This document shows, piece after piece, positions 17,498 through 24,619 of a stretch of DNA of 64,000 nt. The notes under the pieces were generated by a model. That model saw only the letters and a list, made by a program, of their open reading frames with translations. It did not search any database and had not been told where the DNA came from. A program made the position numbers and the translations under genes. Location of the stretch: assembly GCA_017992605.1 (NCBI GenBank), contig JAGOOG010000007.1:56199-120198 (forward strand). The letters run 5' to 3'. Within the stretch, counting starts at the first letter, position 1. The number at the start of each line of letters is the position of its first letter. Source of the stretch: Deltaproteobacteria bacterium (GTDB taxonomy: Bacteria; Desulfobacterota; Desulfomonilia; UBA1062).

Positions 17498-18370
17498 ATG
17501 ATCATCGACTGTCATTATCACCTCGAGGAAAAGGTTTTTTCAGAGGATGCACTGCTCAGGGAGATGGATGCGAGCGGGGTGGAGAAGAACGCCCTCATGG
17601 GGAGCATGGTGGCGCCCTTCCACGAGCCTCCCAGGTTTCTCATCTCGATTATGCAGGCCCTCATCGAGAACAGCATAACCAGGCCCCTGGCCAAGGTGTT
17701 CGTATCGAATTTCACGGACAGGGGAGAGGTCAAGATCCTGGGCAAACCGTACTTCGTCGAACCCGACCCGGACAACCGGAAGGTGTTCGATGCGGTGAAG
17801 AGGCACCCGGACCGCTTCCTCGGGTGGGTTTTCGTCAATCCTCGGGGCAGGAAGGACCCGGTGGCCGAGTTCGAACGCTACAGGGACAGCCCCGGGTTCA
17901 TCGGGGTGAAGGCGCATCCCTTCTGGCATCATTTCAGGCCGGTGGAGCTCGCACCTGTCGCGATGCGCCTGGCGGCGACGGGGAAACCGCTTCTTCTCCA
18001 TGTGGGTTTCGGCGAGGAGGGTGACTACGAAGCCCTCCTTGCTCACGTGCCCAACCTCAGCCTCATCCTGGCCCACGCTGGATTCCCGGAGTACGGGGAT
18101 ACGTGGGCAAGAATCAGGGGCCGCTCGAACGTGTATCTCGATCTCTCCCAGACGAGCTACACGAGCGAACGCGCGACACGGGAGGCTGTGGCATACATGG
18201 GTCCTGACAGGCTGTTCTTCGGCACGGACGGTCCGTACGGTTTCCATGGGCCCGACGGCAGGTATGACTACGGCTTCATCAAGCGGCGCATCGAACGGCT
18301 GTTCCCCGACAGGGAACTCCAGGCCAAACTGCTGGGCGGCAACTTCGCCAGGCTCGTCGGCCTGGTCTAG
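17498..18370 (+). CDS. Amidohydrolase 2 family (PF04909) metal-dependent hydrolase
   Basis: A 290-residue TIM-barrel hydrolase with the metal ligands MIIDCHYHLEE (HxH), LLLHVGFGEEGD, LILAHAGFPEYGD and the Asp of FFGTDGPYGF. The start ATG has AAGGAGG 6 bases upstream. It is related to, but clearly diverged from, the amidohydrolase at 14190, suggesting an old duplication or recruitment of two enzymes of one pathway around the asparagine synthetase gene. Substrate unknown. A strong hairpin follows 13 bases after its stop. Confidence 0.87.
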   Translation: MIIDCHYHLEEKVFSEDALLREMDASGVEKNALMGSMVAPFHEPPRFLISIMQALIENSITRPLAKVFVSNFTDRGEVKILGKPYFVEPDPDNRKVFDAVKRHPDRFLGWVFVNPRGRKDPVAEFERYRDSPGFIGVKAHPFWHHFRPVELAPVAMRLAATGKPLLLHVGFGEEGDYEALLAHVPNLSLILAHAGFPEYGDTWARIRGRSNVYLDLSQTSYTSERATREAVAYMGPDRLFFGTDGPYGFHGPDGRYDYGFIKRRIERLFPDRELQAKLLGGNFARLVGLV

Positions 18371-18382
18371 GAGAGAGCCGGA

Positions 18383-18431
18383 ACATGCAGAAAGGGCATG
18401 GATACCCGATATCCATGCCCTTTCTGCATGT
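18383..18431 (+). repeat. Perfect 22-bp inverted repeat with 5-base loop
   Basis: Left arm 18383-18404 and right arm 18410-18431 are exact reverse complements, with loop CCCGA between. There is no T-run after either side, so it is not a textbook intrinsic terminator, although it lies just after the amidohydrolase stop and could stop transcription or protect the mRNA 3' end. It may also mark the junction of a deletion, since the gene that follows is truncated at its N-terminus. Confidence 0.85.
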
Positions 18432-18476
18432 GACACCCCGCCCCTGGTGCGCTAGTGCTCAGATACAGTCACGTGA

Positions 18477-18899
18477 AGGAGAATCCGGCACGGCGCCGCC
18501 CTGCCGGCCGAGAAGACCCTCAAGGCGCAGGGGATCCCCCACAAGATCGTGCCCGAACCCAAGCATATCAGCCCGGACTGCGGTGTGTGCATACGTGTCG
18601 ATGACGAGCACCTGAAACGGGCGGGGAAGGCACTCGACGGCACGGTGAAGGTCCTGGATATCCGGATGATACCCTCGGGGACCAAAGGGGAACTCTTTCT
18701 CCGCGACCCTGAATCTCGTATCATCATTCCAATGGGGCCGAGTCGATGGTATGATATGACGATCACGAAGAATCGGGACTGGTCTCATGGGGTCGCGGGA
18801 GACAGACCATGGGACGGCAAGGGCAATGCCGACATGGCAGCGATGCACTTCACCAGGGTATATTCGATAGAAAGGAGACGGTATGAAGAAAGTCAATGA
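18477..18899 (+). pseudogene. DUF3343 (putative Se/S carrier-like) gene remnant
   Basis: The frame opens right after a stop at 18474 and reads HGAALPAEKTLKAQGIPHKIVPEP, then ISPDCGVCIRV, which matches the core of DUF3343 proteins (a helix, the P-x-P loop, then SxxCG). The first strand and a start codon are missing, and the frame runs on past the normal domain end into the next gene. DUF3343 proteins have been linked to selenium or sulphur handling and are common in selenium-using anaerobes. Loss of the N-terminus next to the 18383 hairpin suggests a deletion. A GTG at 18549 could still give a partial product. Confidence 0.5.
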
Positions 18900-19677
18900 A
18901 GGCAAGTTGTGTTCCTACTCCGCCAACGAGTTGGGGGTCGCCCTCATGGAGATCAACAACCCACCCATGAATGCACTCAGCAGGCCCGTTCTGGCCGATA
19001 TCCGCGACACCCTGACCAAGGCGCTGGCCGACAGGGACGTGAGGGTCGTCGTGTTCACCGGGGCGGGCAAGGCATTCATCGCCGGGGCGGATATCAGCGA
19101 GCTCAACGATTTCGAGACCGCCCAGGAGGGGGCGGACTTCCTGATTCCCGGCCAGGAGATCACCGACCTGATCATGCATGCGGACAAACCCATCATCGCA
19201 GCCGTCAACGGGTTCTGCCTCGGGGGCGGCATGGAGATGGCGCTGGCCTGCCACATACGCCTTGCAGACGAGGCCGCGACGCTCGGCCTGCCGGAGATCA
19301 AGCTGGGCATCATACCGGGATACGGTGGGACGCAGCGGACCCCGCGGCTCATCGGCACGGGAAGGGCGCTGGAACTGATCCTTTCCGGCAATTTCATCAA
19401 CGGGAAGCAGGCCGAGCAATACGGCCTGGTAAACAGGGCAGTGCCCAAGGGGACCGTGGTGGAGGAGGCGATGAAGCTCGCGGCTACCATTGCCTCCAAG
19501 AGCAGGATCGCGGTCCAGGCAGCGTTGAGGGCCGTTCACGAGGGTATCGCCATGGACCTCCATGCGGCCATGAAGTACGAGCGCGAGCAGTTCGGCATCT
19601 GCTATGCGAGCCAGGACAAGAAGGAGGGAGTGGACGCCTTCGCCAAGAAGCGTGAGCCCAAGTTCAAGGATAAGTAA
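18883..19677 (+). CDS. Enoyl-CoA hydratase (crotonase family)
   Basis: A 264-residue crotonase. The oxyanion-hole strand AGKAFIAGADISEL is present and both catalytic glutamates are in place: Glu118 in GGGMEMALACH and Glu138 in LPEIKLGIIPG, followed by YGGTQRTPRL. This set indicates a true hydratase that adds water to trans-2-enoyl-CoA in fatty or organic acid beta-oxidation. AAAGGAG lies 5-6 bases before the ATG. The start overlaps the decayed DUF3343 frame. It fits with the two acyl-CoA ligases later in the window. Confidence 0.92.
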   Translation: MKKVNEGKLCSYSANELGVALMEINNPPMNALSRPVLADIRDTLTKALADRDVRVVVFTGAGKAFIAGADISELNDFETAQEGADFLIPGQEITDLIMHADKPIIAAVNGFCLGGGMEMALACHIRLADEAATLGLPEIKLGIIPGYGGTQRTPRLIGTGRALELILSGNFINGKQAEQYGLVNRAVPKGTVVEEAMKLAATIASKSRIAVQAALRAVHEGIAMDLHAAMKYEREQFGICYASQDKKEGVDAFAKKREPKFKDK

Positions 19678-19697
19678 CCTGTATCTCGAGACCAGGG

Positions 19698-19727
19698 GGG
19701 CAGTACAGGTGATCCACTGTACTGCCC
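19698..19727 (+). terminator. Hairpin terminator between convergent genes
   Basis: Arms 19698-19708 and 19717-19727 are perfect 11-base complements, extended by a wobble pair and one more G-C pair, and followed by TCTTCCC. It lies between the stop of the enoyl-CoA hydratase gene and the stop of the convergent thioesterase gene, so it could serve both directions. Confidence 0.65.
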
Positions 19728-19742
19728 TCTTCCCAACCGAGC

Positions 19743-20216
19743 CTAGTGACGTCTCCCCATGGTCGCGGGCATCCTCACGGCGACGACCCTGCCCGTTGCG
19801 CACGCGGCTCCCTTCGCATAGACCGTGCTGGTCACCACGACCTTGCGCTCCGAAATCTCCTCCACCCTCCCGCGGATGGTGAGCTCCACGCCGAGGGGTG
19901 TTGGCTGGAGGTAATCCACGTGCAGCGACGCGGTCACGAACCTGAGGGCGGGCTCGCTGTCCATGGCTCGACCTTCCCTCCGGTAGGCAGCCGCCGCAGC
20001 GGTGCCTGTGGAGTGGCAGTCGACGAGCGATGCGATGAGTCCGCCGAAGACGAAACCGGGCATCGCCATGTGGAAGGGCTCCGGGGTGAGCCGGGCCACA
20101 CTCTCGTCCCCCTCCCAGTAGCTCCTGATGTGGTGGCCGTGTTCGTTGAGCCTTCCGCACCCGTAGCAGTGGCTCAGGTCCTCGGGGTAACACTCCTGAA
20201 AAGCCTTTTCCTTCAT
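19743..20216 (-). CDS. PaaI-type hotdog thioesterase
   Basis: A 157-residue hotdog-fold protein with MAMPGFVFGGLIASLVDCHSTGTA, the helix containing the family's G-G-hhhhhhD motif (Asp being catalytic in PaaI-like enzymes), and HVDYLQPTPLG on the following strand. The N-terminal CYGCGRLNEHG is common in this thioesterase subgroup. Probable reaction is hydrolysis of an acyl-CoA; substrate unknown. GGAGGAGCG precedes the ATG. It is convergent to the enoyl-CoA hydratase gene. Confidence 0.83.
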   Translation of the reverse strand: MKEKAFQECYPEDLSHCYGCGRLNEHGHHIRSYWEGDESVARLTPEPFHMAMPGFVFGGLIASLVDCHSTGTAAAAAYRREGRAMDSEPALRFVTASLHVDYLQPTPLGVELTIRGRVEEISERKVVVTSTVYAKGAACATGRVVAVRMPATMGRRH

Positions 20217-20511
20217 CGCTCCTCCGTTCGTGGTTTTCTGCCGCCGCCCGGTATTTTCAAGGGTTGGCCGTCACACGTATCACCGATAACGGTATACGGA
20301 CCCCGTTTTCCGGGCCGTTCCTGGATGCTTCGACACGAACCGGATATGCCACGAAGGTGTGCGTATCGAGTACGTGTCCCCCCGGCATCGTTCTCCCGGG
20401 TGCGGTAGTGCACGGGTACCATGCGGGTCCGGTGCGCACATACTATCACAGGAAAAGAACGGCGACAGGTTCATTTTTCATGAATATCGCCGGGAGAAGG
20501 CACGTTCCTGA

Positions 20512-21315
20512 TCATCGGCTTCCCAGAATCTCGGCAAAGAAGACCTTCATGTGTTCCCAGGAGCGCCTGTCGGCCTTCTCGTCATAGGCCGCACCACGCG
20601 ACGGCTCAGAGCCGGAGTCCGGGTTGGTGAAGCTGTGGACCGCCCCGCCGTACATGACGAGCTGCCAGTCAGCCCCGGCGCTGCGCATCTCTTCCTGGAA
20701 GGCGCTTACCTGGGCGGGCGGGACACTCGGGTCGTCGGCGCCGTGCAGCACCAGGACCTTTGCCTTGAGGTTCCCTGCAGTGGCCGGTTTCGGCGTGTCG
20801 AGTCCGCCGTGGAAGCTGACCACACCGGCGATGTCGGCACCGCTGCGCGCCAGTTCGAGCACCGTGGTGCCGCCGAAGCAGTACCCGATGGCCGCCACGT
20901 GTCTCTTGTCCACGAGGGGGTTGCTCAGGAGCGCCTGGAGTCCGGCGTTGACCCTGCCCCGCAGGAGGGCCCGGTCTCCTCCCCTGAATTTCCCGGCCAT
21001 GGATCCCGCTTCCGTGCGGTCCTTCGCCACGAGGCCCTCGCCATAGATATCGGCGGCAAATGCCACATATCCCAGCTCGGCCAGCTGCCTGGTCCGTTTC
21101 TTGGTGTAGTCGTTGAGCCCCCACCATTCGTGTACGACCAGAACCGCCGGTCGGGGATCTTTGACTGCGTCGTCATAGGCCAGGTAGCCGACGAGCCTGG
21201 TGCCGTCGTGTTCGTAGGGTACGGCCTGGCTGCACAGGTCAGCCCTGGAGACCTCAGGGGAGAGAAGGGCCGACAAGACGAGGGATAGGACGAACCACAC
21301 CTTGGTTTGTTTCAT
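20512..21315 (-). CDS. Exported dienelactone hydrolase family protein
   Basis: A 267-residue alpha/beta hydrolase with a cleavable signal peptide (hydrophobic VWFVLSLVLSALLS, cleavage probably after SRA near residue 25). The DLH catalytic triad is visible: Cys146 in GYCFGG, an Asp in HGADDPSVP and His227 in GGAVHSF. VVHEWWGLNDY is the usual DLH motif. Members hydrolyse lactones or esters; export to the periplasm is unusual for catabolic dienelactone hydrolase but common in this subgroup. The start ATG follows a suitable GGAGG. Confidence 0.87.
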   Translation of the reverse strand: MKQTKVWFVLSLVLSALLSPEVSRADLCSQAVPYEHDGTRLVGYLAYDDAVKDPRPAVLVVHEWWGLNDYTKKRTRQLAELGYVAFAADIYGEGLVAKDRTEAGSMAGKFRGGDRALLRGRVNAGLQALLSNPLVDKRHVAAIGYCFGGTTVLELARSGADIAGVVSFHGGLDTPKPATAGNLKAKVLVLHGADDPSVPPAQVSAFQEEMRSAGADWQLVMYGGAVHSFTNPDSGSEPSRGAAYDEKADRRSWEHMKVFFAEILGSR

Positions 21316-21600
21316 GACGTTCCTCCGTTGACGACCTTGTGCGCCGTCTCAGGGGAAGGTCATGCATGCTGCCCACAATGCCGCGCTCTGGTTTTATGCC
21401 TTCTATAGGTACCTGGACGACCGGAAGCAAGGCCTGCAAGTGGCCGGATCATTCCGGCTCGTCAAGGATCAATCCGCTATCCGCTTGACCGTCCGGTCTG
21501 CGATGAGGTCGTTGAGCTCCTGCAGGAGGACCTTCTCGTGGGCGTCAGGGGCATCGACCGTTCTATGGGAAATCGAGGGATGGATGACGCGGGCAGGGAA

Positions 21601-21632
21601 AGGCCCCCGGAAGCCGGAACTCCCGGGGGCCT
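21601..21632 (-). terminator. Bidirectional intrinsic terminator
   Basis: A 10-bp perfect GC-rich stem (21601-21610 with 21623-21632) with T-rich sequence on both exits: a TTTTTT shortly after on the plus strand, TTTCCC on the minus strand. It lies just after the minus-strand selenoprotein gene, which it probably terminates. The rest of the interval from 21316 shows no gene. Confidence 0.75.
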
Positions 21633-21648
21633 GATGATTTTTTACGGC

Positions 21649-21963
21649 TCAGCAGCTGGTACAGCCGCCGCAGTCTGTGGATTTCTTCATGCCCGTGTTG
21701 ATGACGAACCCCTCACCCCGTGGCGTGATGACATAATCCACAGTGATGGGCTTCGCCTCGTCGAGGAGTTTCTTCTCGACGACGAACGTGAACCCGTTGT
21801 TCTCGAACACCTCGTCGTTCTCGTTTGACTCGTCCAGAGCCATCCCCAGCTGGGGACCGCCTCAGCCTATGCCTGAGATGAAGATGCGCAGGGGCTCCAC
21901 CTTCTCCCTGTTCTTGAAGAACTCTCCGACCATTTCGGACGCCTTTTCCGTGACGTTGAACAT
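21649..21963 (-). CDS. HesB/IscA-like selenoprotein with in-frame UGA (selenocysteine 34)
   Basis: Reading through a UGA at 21864-21862 gives a 104-residue HesB/IscA-like protein: N-terminal MFNVTEKASEMVGEFF, then LRIFISGIG-U-GGPQLGMALDE, where U sits exactly at the first conserved Cys of IscA (normally GxGCGG). The other two A-type Cys are at the end, CGGCTSC. Both sides of the UGA match the family without frameshift, and AAGGAG precedes the ATG. The stretch after the UGA contains a small hairpin that could serve as a SECIS element. HesB-like selenoproteins are known in selenium-using anaerobes; a cytoplasmic Fe-S or redox role is inferred. A conventional gene caller would report only the part from 21843. 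Confidence 0.88.
21844..21855 (-). promoter_or_regulatory. Candidate bacterial SECIS hairpin
   Basis: Immediately 3' of the selenocysteine UGA on the minus strand, after a 6-base spacer, CCCC-AGCT-GGGG forms a 4-bp GC stem, extended by one A-U and one G-U pair, with a G in the loop. Bacterial SECIS elements are hairpins within about 40 bases of the UGA with a G near the loop start. This one is short and close to the UGA, and a larger alternative fold using downstream sequence is possible. Confidence 0.5.
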
Positions 21964-22249
21964 CAGGTACTCTCCTTTGCAGGTTTAATGTCTTTCTTGC
22001 ATGTATCGGCTCATTCTATACCTTCAACGAATGGTTTCGCCAACCGTCTTTTTCCACTGCACTGGACCAGGCATCCCGGCAGCAATTCGTGGCCGAGGAG
22101 AGGACAGGGTTTTCGTCTCCCATCGTTACCTGTGTGACTCGAGAAAAACCCCTGTACGGCTCGCTGTGATGGTACGACACGCAGAAAGGATTCTCCGGTG
22201 AACGGGAGACGGTCCATGTATGCTGCTGCAGCCCTGAATGCCTCCGGTA

Positions 22250-22489
22250 CTATTCCTTCTTGTCGATGGATTTCAGATCGAGGAGGTTGATGTCGGTTTT
22301 GGGTTGATATTTCTTGATGAGTACCCCGATCGCCTCGTTCACGAGCAGCGAGAGTTCCTTGCCGGTAAGGGCTGACAGAACGGTCAGGGCCTTTGCATGG
22401 CGCTCTTCGATGTAATAGTTCCTTTTGATGAGCGTGGTCTTGTTGTCGCCGTTCCGTATGGTCAAGGGTTTTCTTCCCCGGGTAGCCAT
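22250..22489 (-). CDS. Small ribbon-helix-helix-like protein
   Basis: A 79-residue basic protein. The N-terminus MATRGRKPLTIRNGD is a flexible basic arm, followed by a strand-like TTLIKRNYYI and two helices (EERHAKALTVLSALTG and ELSLLVNEAIGVLIKKY), the layout of a ribbon-helix-helix DNA-binding protein. No partner toxin gene is adjacent, so an antitoxin role is not supported. GAGG lies 8 bases before the ATG. The regions on either side (21964-22249 and 22490-22681) show no other gene. Confidence 0.6.
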   Translation of the reverse strand: MATRGRKPLTIRNGDNKTTLIKRNYYIEERHAKALTVLSALTGKELSLLVNEAIGVLIKKYQPKTDINLLDLKSIDKKE

Positions 22490-22681
22490 AGTGATCACCT
22501 CACAGATGTTTGATGAATGGGTATCATTACTGTTGGATGATTTTCAATCCACAAGGATTCAAAATGTCATAGAGAGAATAATATCGGTGGATTTGATATG
22601 ATCATGACACGGAAAGGGGACACTTCCAGCACCAGAAGCTGCAGGGCACTCCTGAAAAGGGAAGCGTCCCTCCCTGGTTGC

Positions 22682-24499
22682 TCACGCCTCTTCCCTGTAC
22701 AGGGCCTCGATCATGTCGCTGAACTTTTCGGTGATGACCCTGCGCTTGAGTTTCATGGTCTGGGTGAGCATCCCGTTTTCCAGCGTGAAGGGCTCCGTGA
22801 CGAACAGGAACTTCTTGGGTATCTCGTAGCTGCCGTACTTGGTCTTCAAGGCGGCGAGGATCTCTTGCGTGATCATCTTCCTGACGTCTTCCCGCTCGAC
22901 GAGTTCCCTGACATCACCGGAGAGGTTGTTCCGCTGTGCATATGCCTTCAGGGCAACCGCGTCGGGAATGATCATGCAGACGGTATACGGTCGGTTGGCG
23001 CCGTAGACCAGGGCGTTCTGCACGAAGTGGTTCAGACAGATATCCTCTTCCAGCGCCGCCGGGAAGACATACTTGCCGTTCTCCAGCTTGAACTGCTCCT
23101 TGATCCTTCCCGTGATCCAGAGGAACCCGTCCTCGTCGAAACGGCCCCGGTCGCCGGTCCTGATGCCGCCGTCTTGGGTCATGATCTCACTGGTTGCCTC
23201 GGGCTTGTGGTGGTAGCCCTTCATGACGTTGGGGCCGTAGCAGATGATCTCCCCGTCTTTCGCCCCGGGCTCCACCACGGACTGGTCGATGACCACCCTG
23301 ACCTTGTCCATGACCGGGCCCACGCTCCCGATCCTGAACTTCGACGGGCAGTTCATGGTGATGCCGGGTGTGGTCTCGGTCATGCCGTAGGCATCGTAGA
23401 GCGGGATGCCGATATCGTAGAAGAACCTGGAGATGTCGGGGTTCATGGCGGCGCTGCCTGTCATGGACCCGCGGAGCCTGCCCCCGAAGAGGTCACGGAT
23501 CTTCTGGAACACGATCTTGTCCACGAGCTTGAACTTGAGGTCCACGAGGAAGCTCGATCTGCCCTGCTCTGCCAGGAGACGCCGCTGCTTGGCCGCCTCG
23601 ACCCCCATGTCGAAGAGTTTCTTCTTGAAACCGCCGGCATCGTTCACCTTGGTGACGATGGTGTCGTAGACCTTGTTGAAGATGCGGGGCACGGCGATGA
23701 GGAAGGTCGGCCTGATGGCGGCCATGTCCTGCACCACGGTGTTCGTGCTCTCCATGAAGCCCGAGGACCCCCCCAGGGCCGTGAAGGTATGGAGCTCTCC
23801 CAGGCCGAAGCAGTGGGCCCAGGGCAGCAGGGACAGGGAACGGTCGTTCTCGTTGAACTCGGGATAGGCCTTTGCCCGGGCATGGTGGTTGCTCGTCCAG
23901 TTCATGTGCATGAGGAGGACGCCCTTGGGATCACCCGTGGTGCCCGAGGTATAGACGAGGACCGCCACGTCCTCGGGGTCCGGATAGATGGATGTGACGG
24001 GATTCTTCTCCCCGATCCTCTCCAGCTCCGACATCGTGCCCTCGCCCTGACCGGGGATCAGGTAGATCTTCTCGAGGGATGGAATACGGGACGGGAAGTC
24101 TCTGATCTTGTCCAGGATCTCCGGCTTGGAGACGAAGAGGACCTTTGTCCCGCTGTCCCTGATGATGTACTCCCATACGTGGACCAGCTCCGCCTCGTAC
24201 ATGGGCACGTAGAAGGCACCGAGGCCCACGGTGGCGTAGTGGCCCACGGCCCAGTCGGTGCTGTTGTTGGAGATGATGCCCACGGCGTCGCCCCTCTTCA
24301 CGCCGATGCCCGCGAGTCCACCGCGCAGGTTGTCCACGCGACGGCCGACCTCCCTGAAGGTGACCCACTCATATGCGCCCTGCTTGTTCTTGGTGCCAAG
24401 GAACGGCCTGTCGGAAAACTTCTTAACGCTGTTCTCGAAGAGCTCCACGAGATTGTCCGGCTTGTCGAGTTGATACTGTACCACGATACCCCCCTGCAT
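22682..24499 (-). CDS. Long-chain acyl-CoA synthetase (AMP-forming)
   Basis: A 605-residue ANL-superfamily enzyme with the adenylation loop VLVYTSGTTGDPKGVLL, the A5 motif YGMTETTPG, A7 region IRTGDRGRFDEDGFLWITGRIKEQFKL and a C-terminal GMLTQTMKLKRR carrying the A10 lysine. The 600-residue size and the long insert (residues 270-330) match the FadD15/FAA-type long-chain ligases. It activates fatty acids to acyl-CoA through acyl-AMP. The start is ATG at 24499 or a GTG five codons later that has a better AGGGGGG upstream. It differs from the second ligase at 28259. Confidence 0.9.
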   Translation of the reverse strand: MQGGIVVQYQLDKPDNLVELFENSVKKFSDRPFLGTKNKQGAYEWVTFREVGRRVDNLRGGLAGIGVKRGDAVGIISNNSTDWAVGHYATVGLGAFYVPMYEAELVHVWEYIIRDSGTKVLFVSKPEILDKIRDFPSRIPSLEKIYLIPGQGEGTMSELERIGEKNPVTSIYPDPEDVAVLVYTSGTTGDPKGVLLMHMNWTSNHHARAKAYPEFNENDRSLSLLPWAHCFGLGELHTFTALGGSSGFMESTNTVVQDMAAIRPTFLIAVPRIFNKVYDTIVTKVNDAGGFKKKLFDMGVEAAKQRRLLAEQGRSSFLVDLKFKLVDKIVFQKIRDLFGGRLRGSMTGSAAMNPDISRFFYDIGIPLYDAYGMTETTPGITMNCPSKFRIGSVGPVMDKVRVVIDQSVVEPGAKDGEIICYGPNVMKGYHHKPEATSEIMTQDGGIRTGDRGRFDEDGFLWITGRIKEQFKLENGKYVFPAALEEDICLNHFVQNALVYGANRPYTVCMIIPDAVALKAYAQRNNLSGDVRELVEREDVRKMITQEILAALKTKYGSYEIPKKFLFVTEPFTLENGMLTQTMKLKRRVITEKFSDMIEALYREEA

Positions 24500-24619
24500 G
24501 GTTTGTTTCCTGCGAATCGTGCTGCGGTAGAATCACCCATAATGACGAAAAATGCAAGGATATCCCGTGCACGTGCAGGCATCTCCTTGGAACGCCTCCA
24601 GGAAGAGGCGCCTGGCCCC

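Noticed and set aside
18459..18476. Selenocysteine reading of the TGA at 18474 before the DUF3343 core
   Set aside because: The codons before it (CSDTVT after another stop) do not match the family's N-terminal strand, so a truncated gene is the better reading.
21649..21843. Separate 64-residue gene starting at 21843
   Set aside because: It would lack the first half of the HesB fold. The upstream in-frame half with its own binding site joins it through one TGA at the conserved Cys position.
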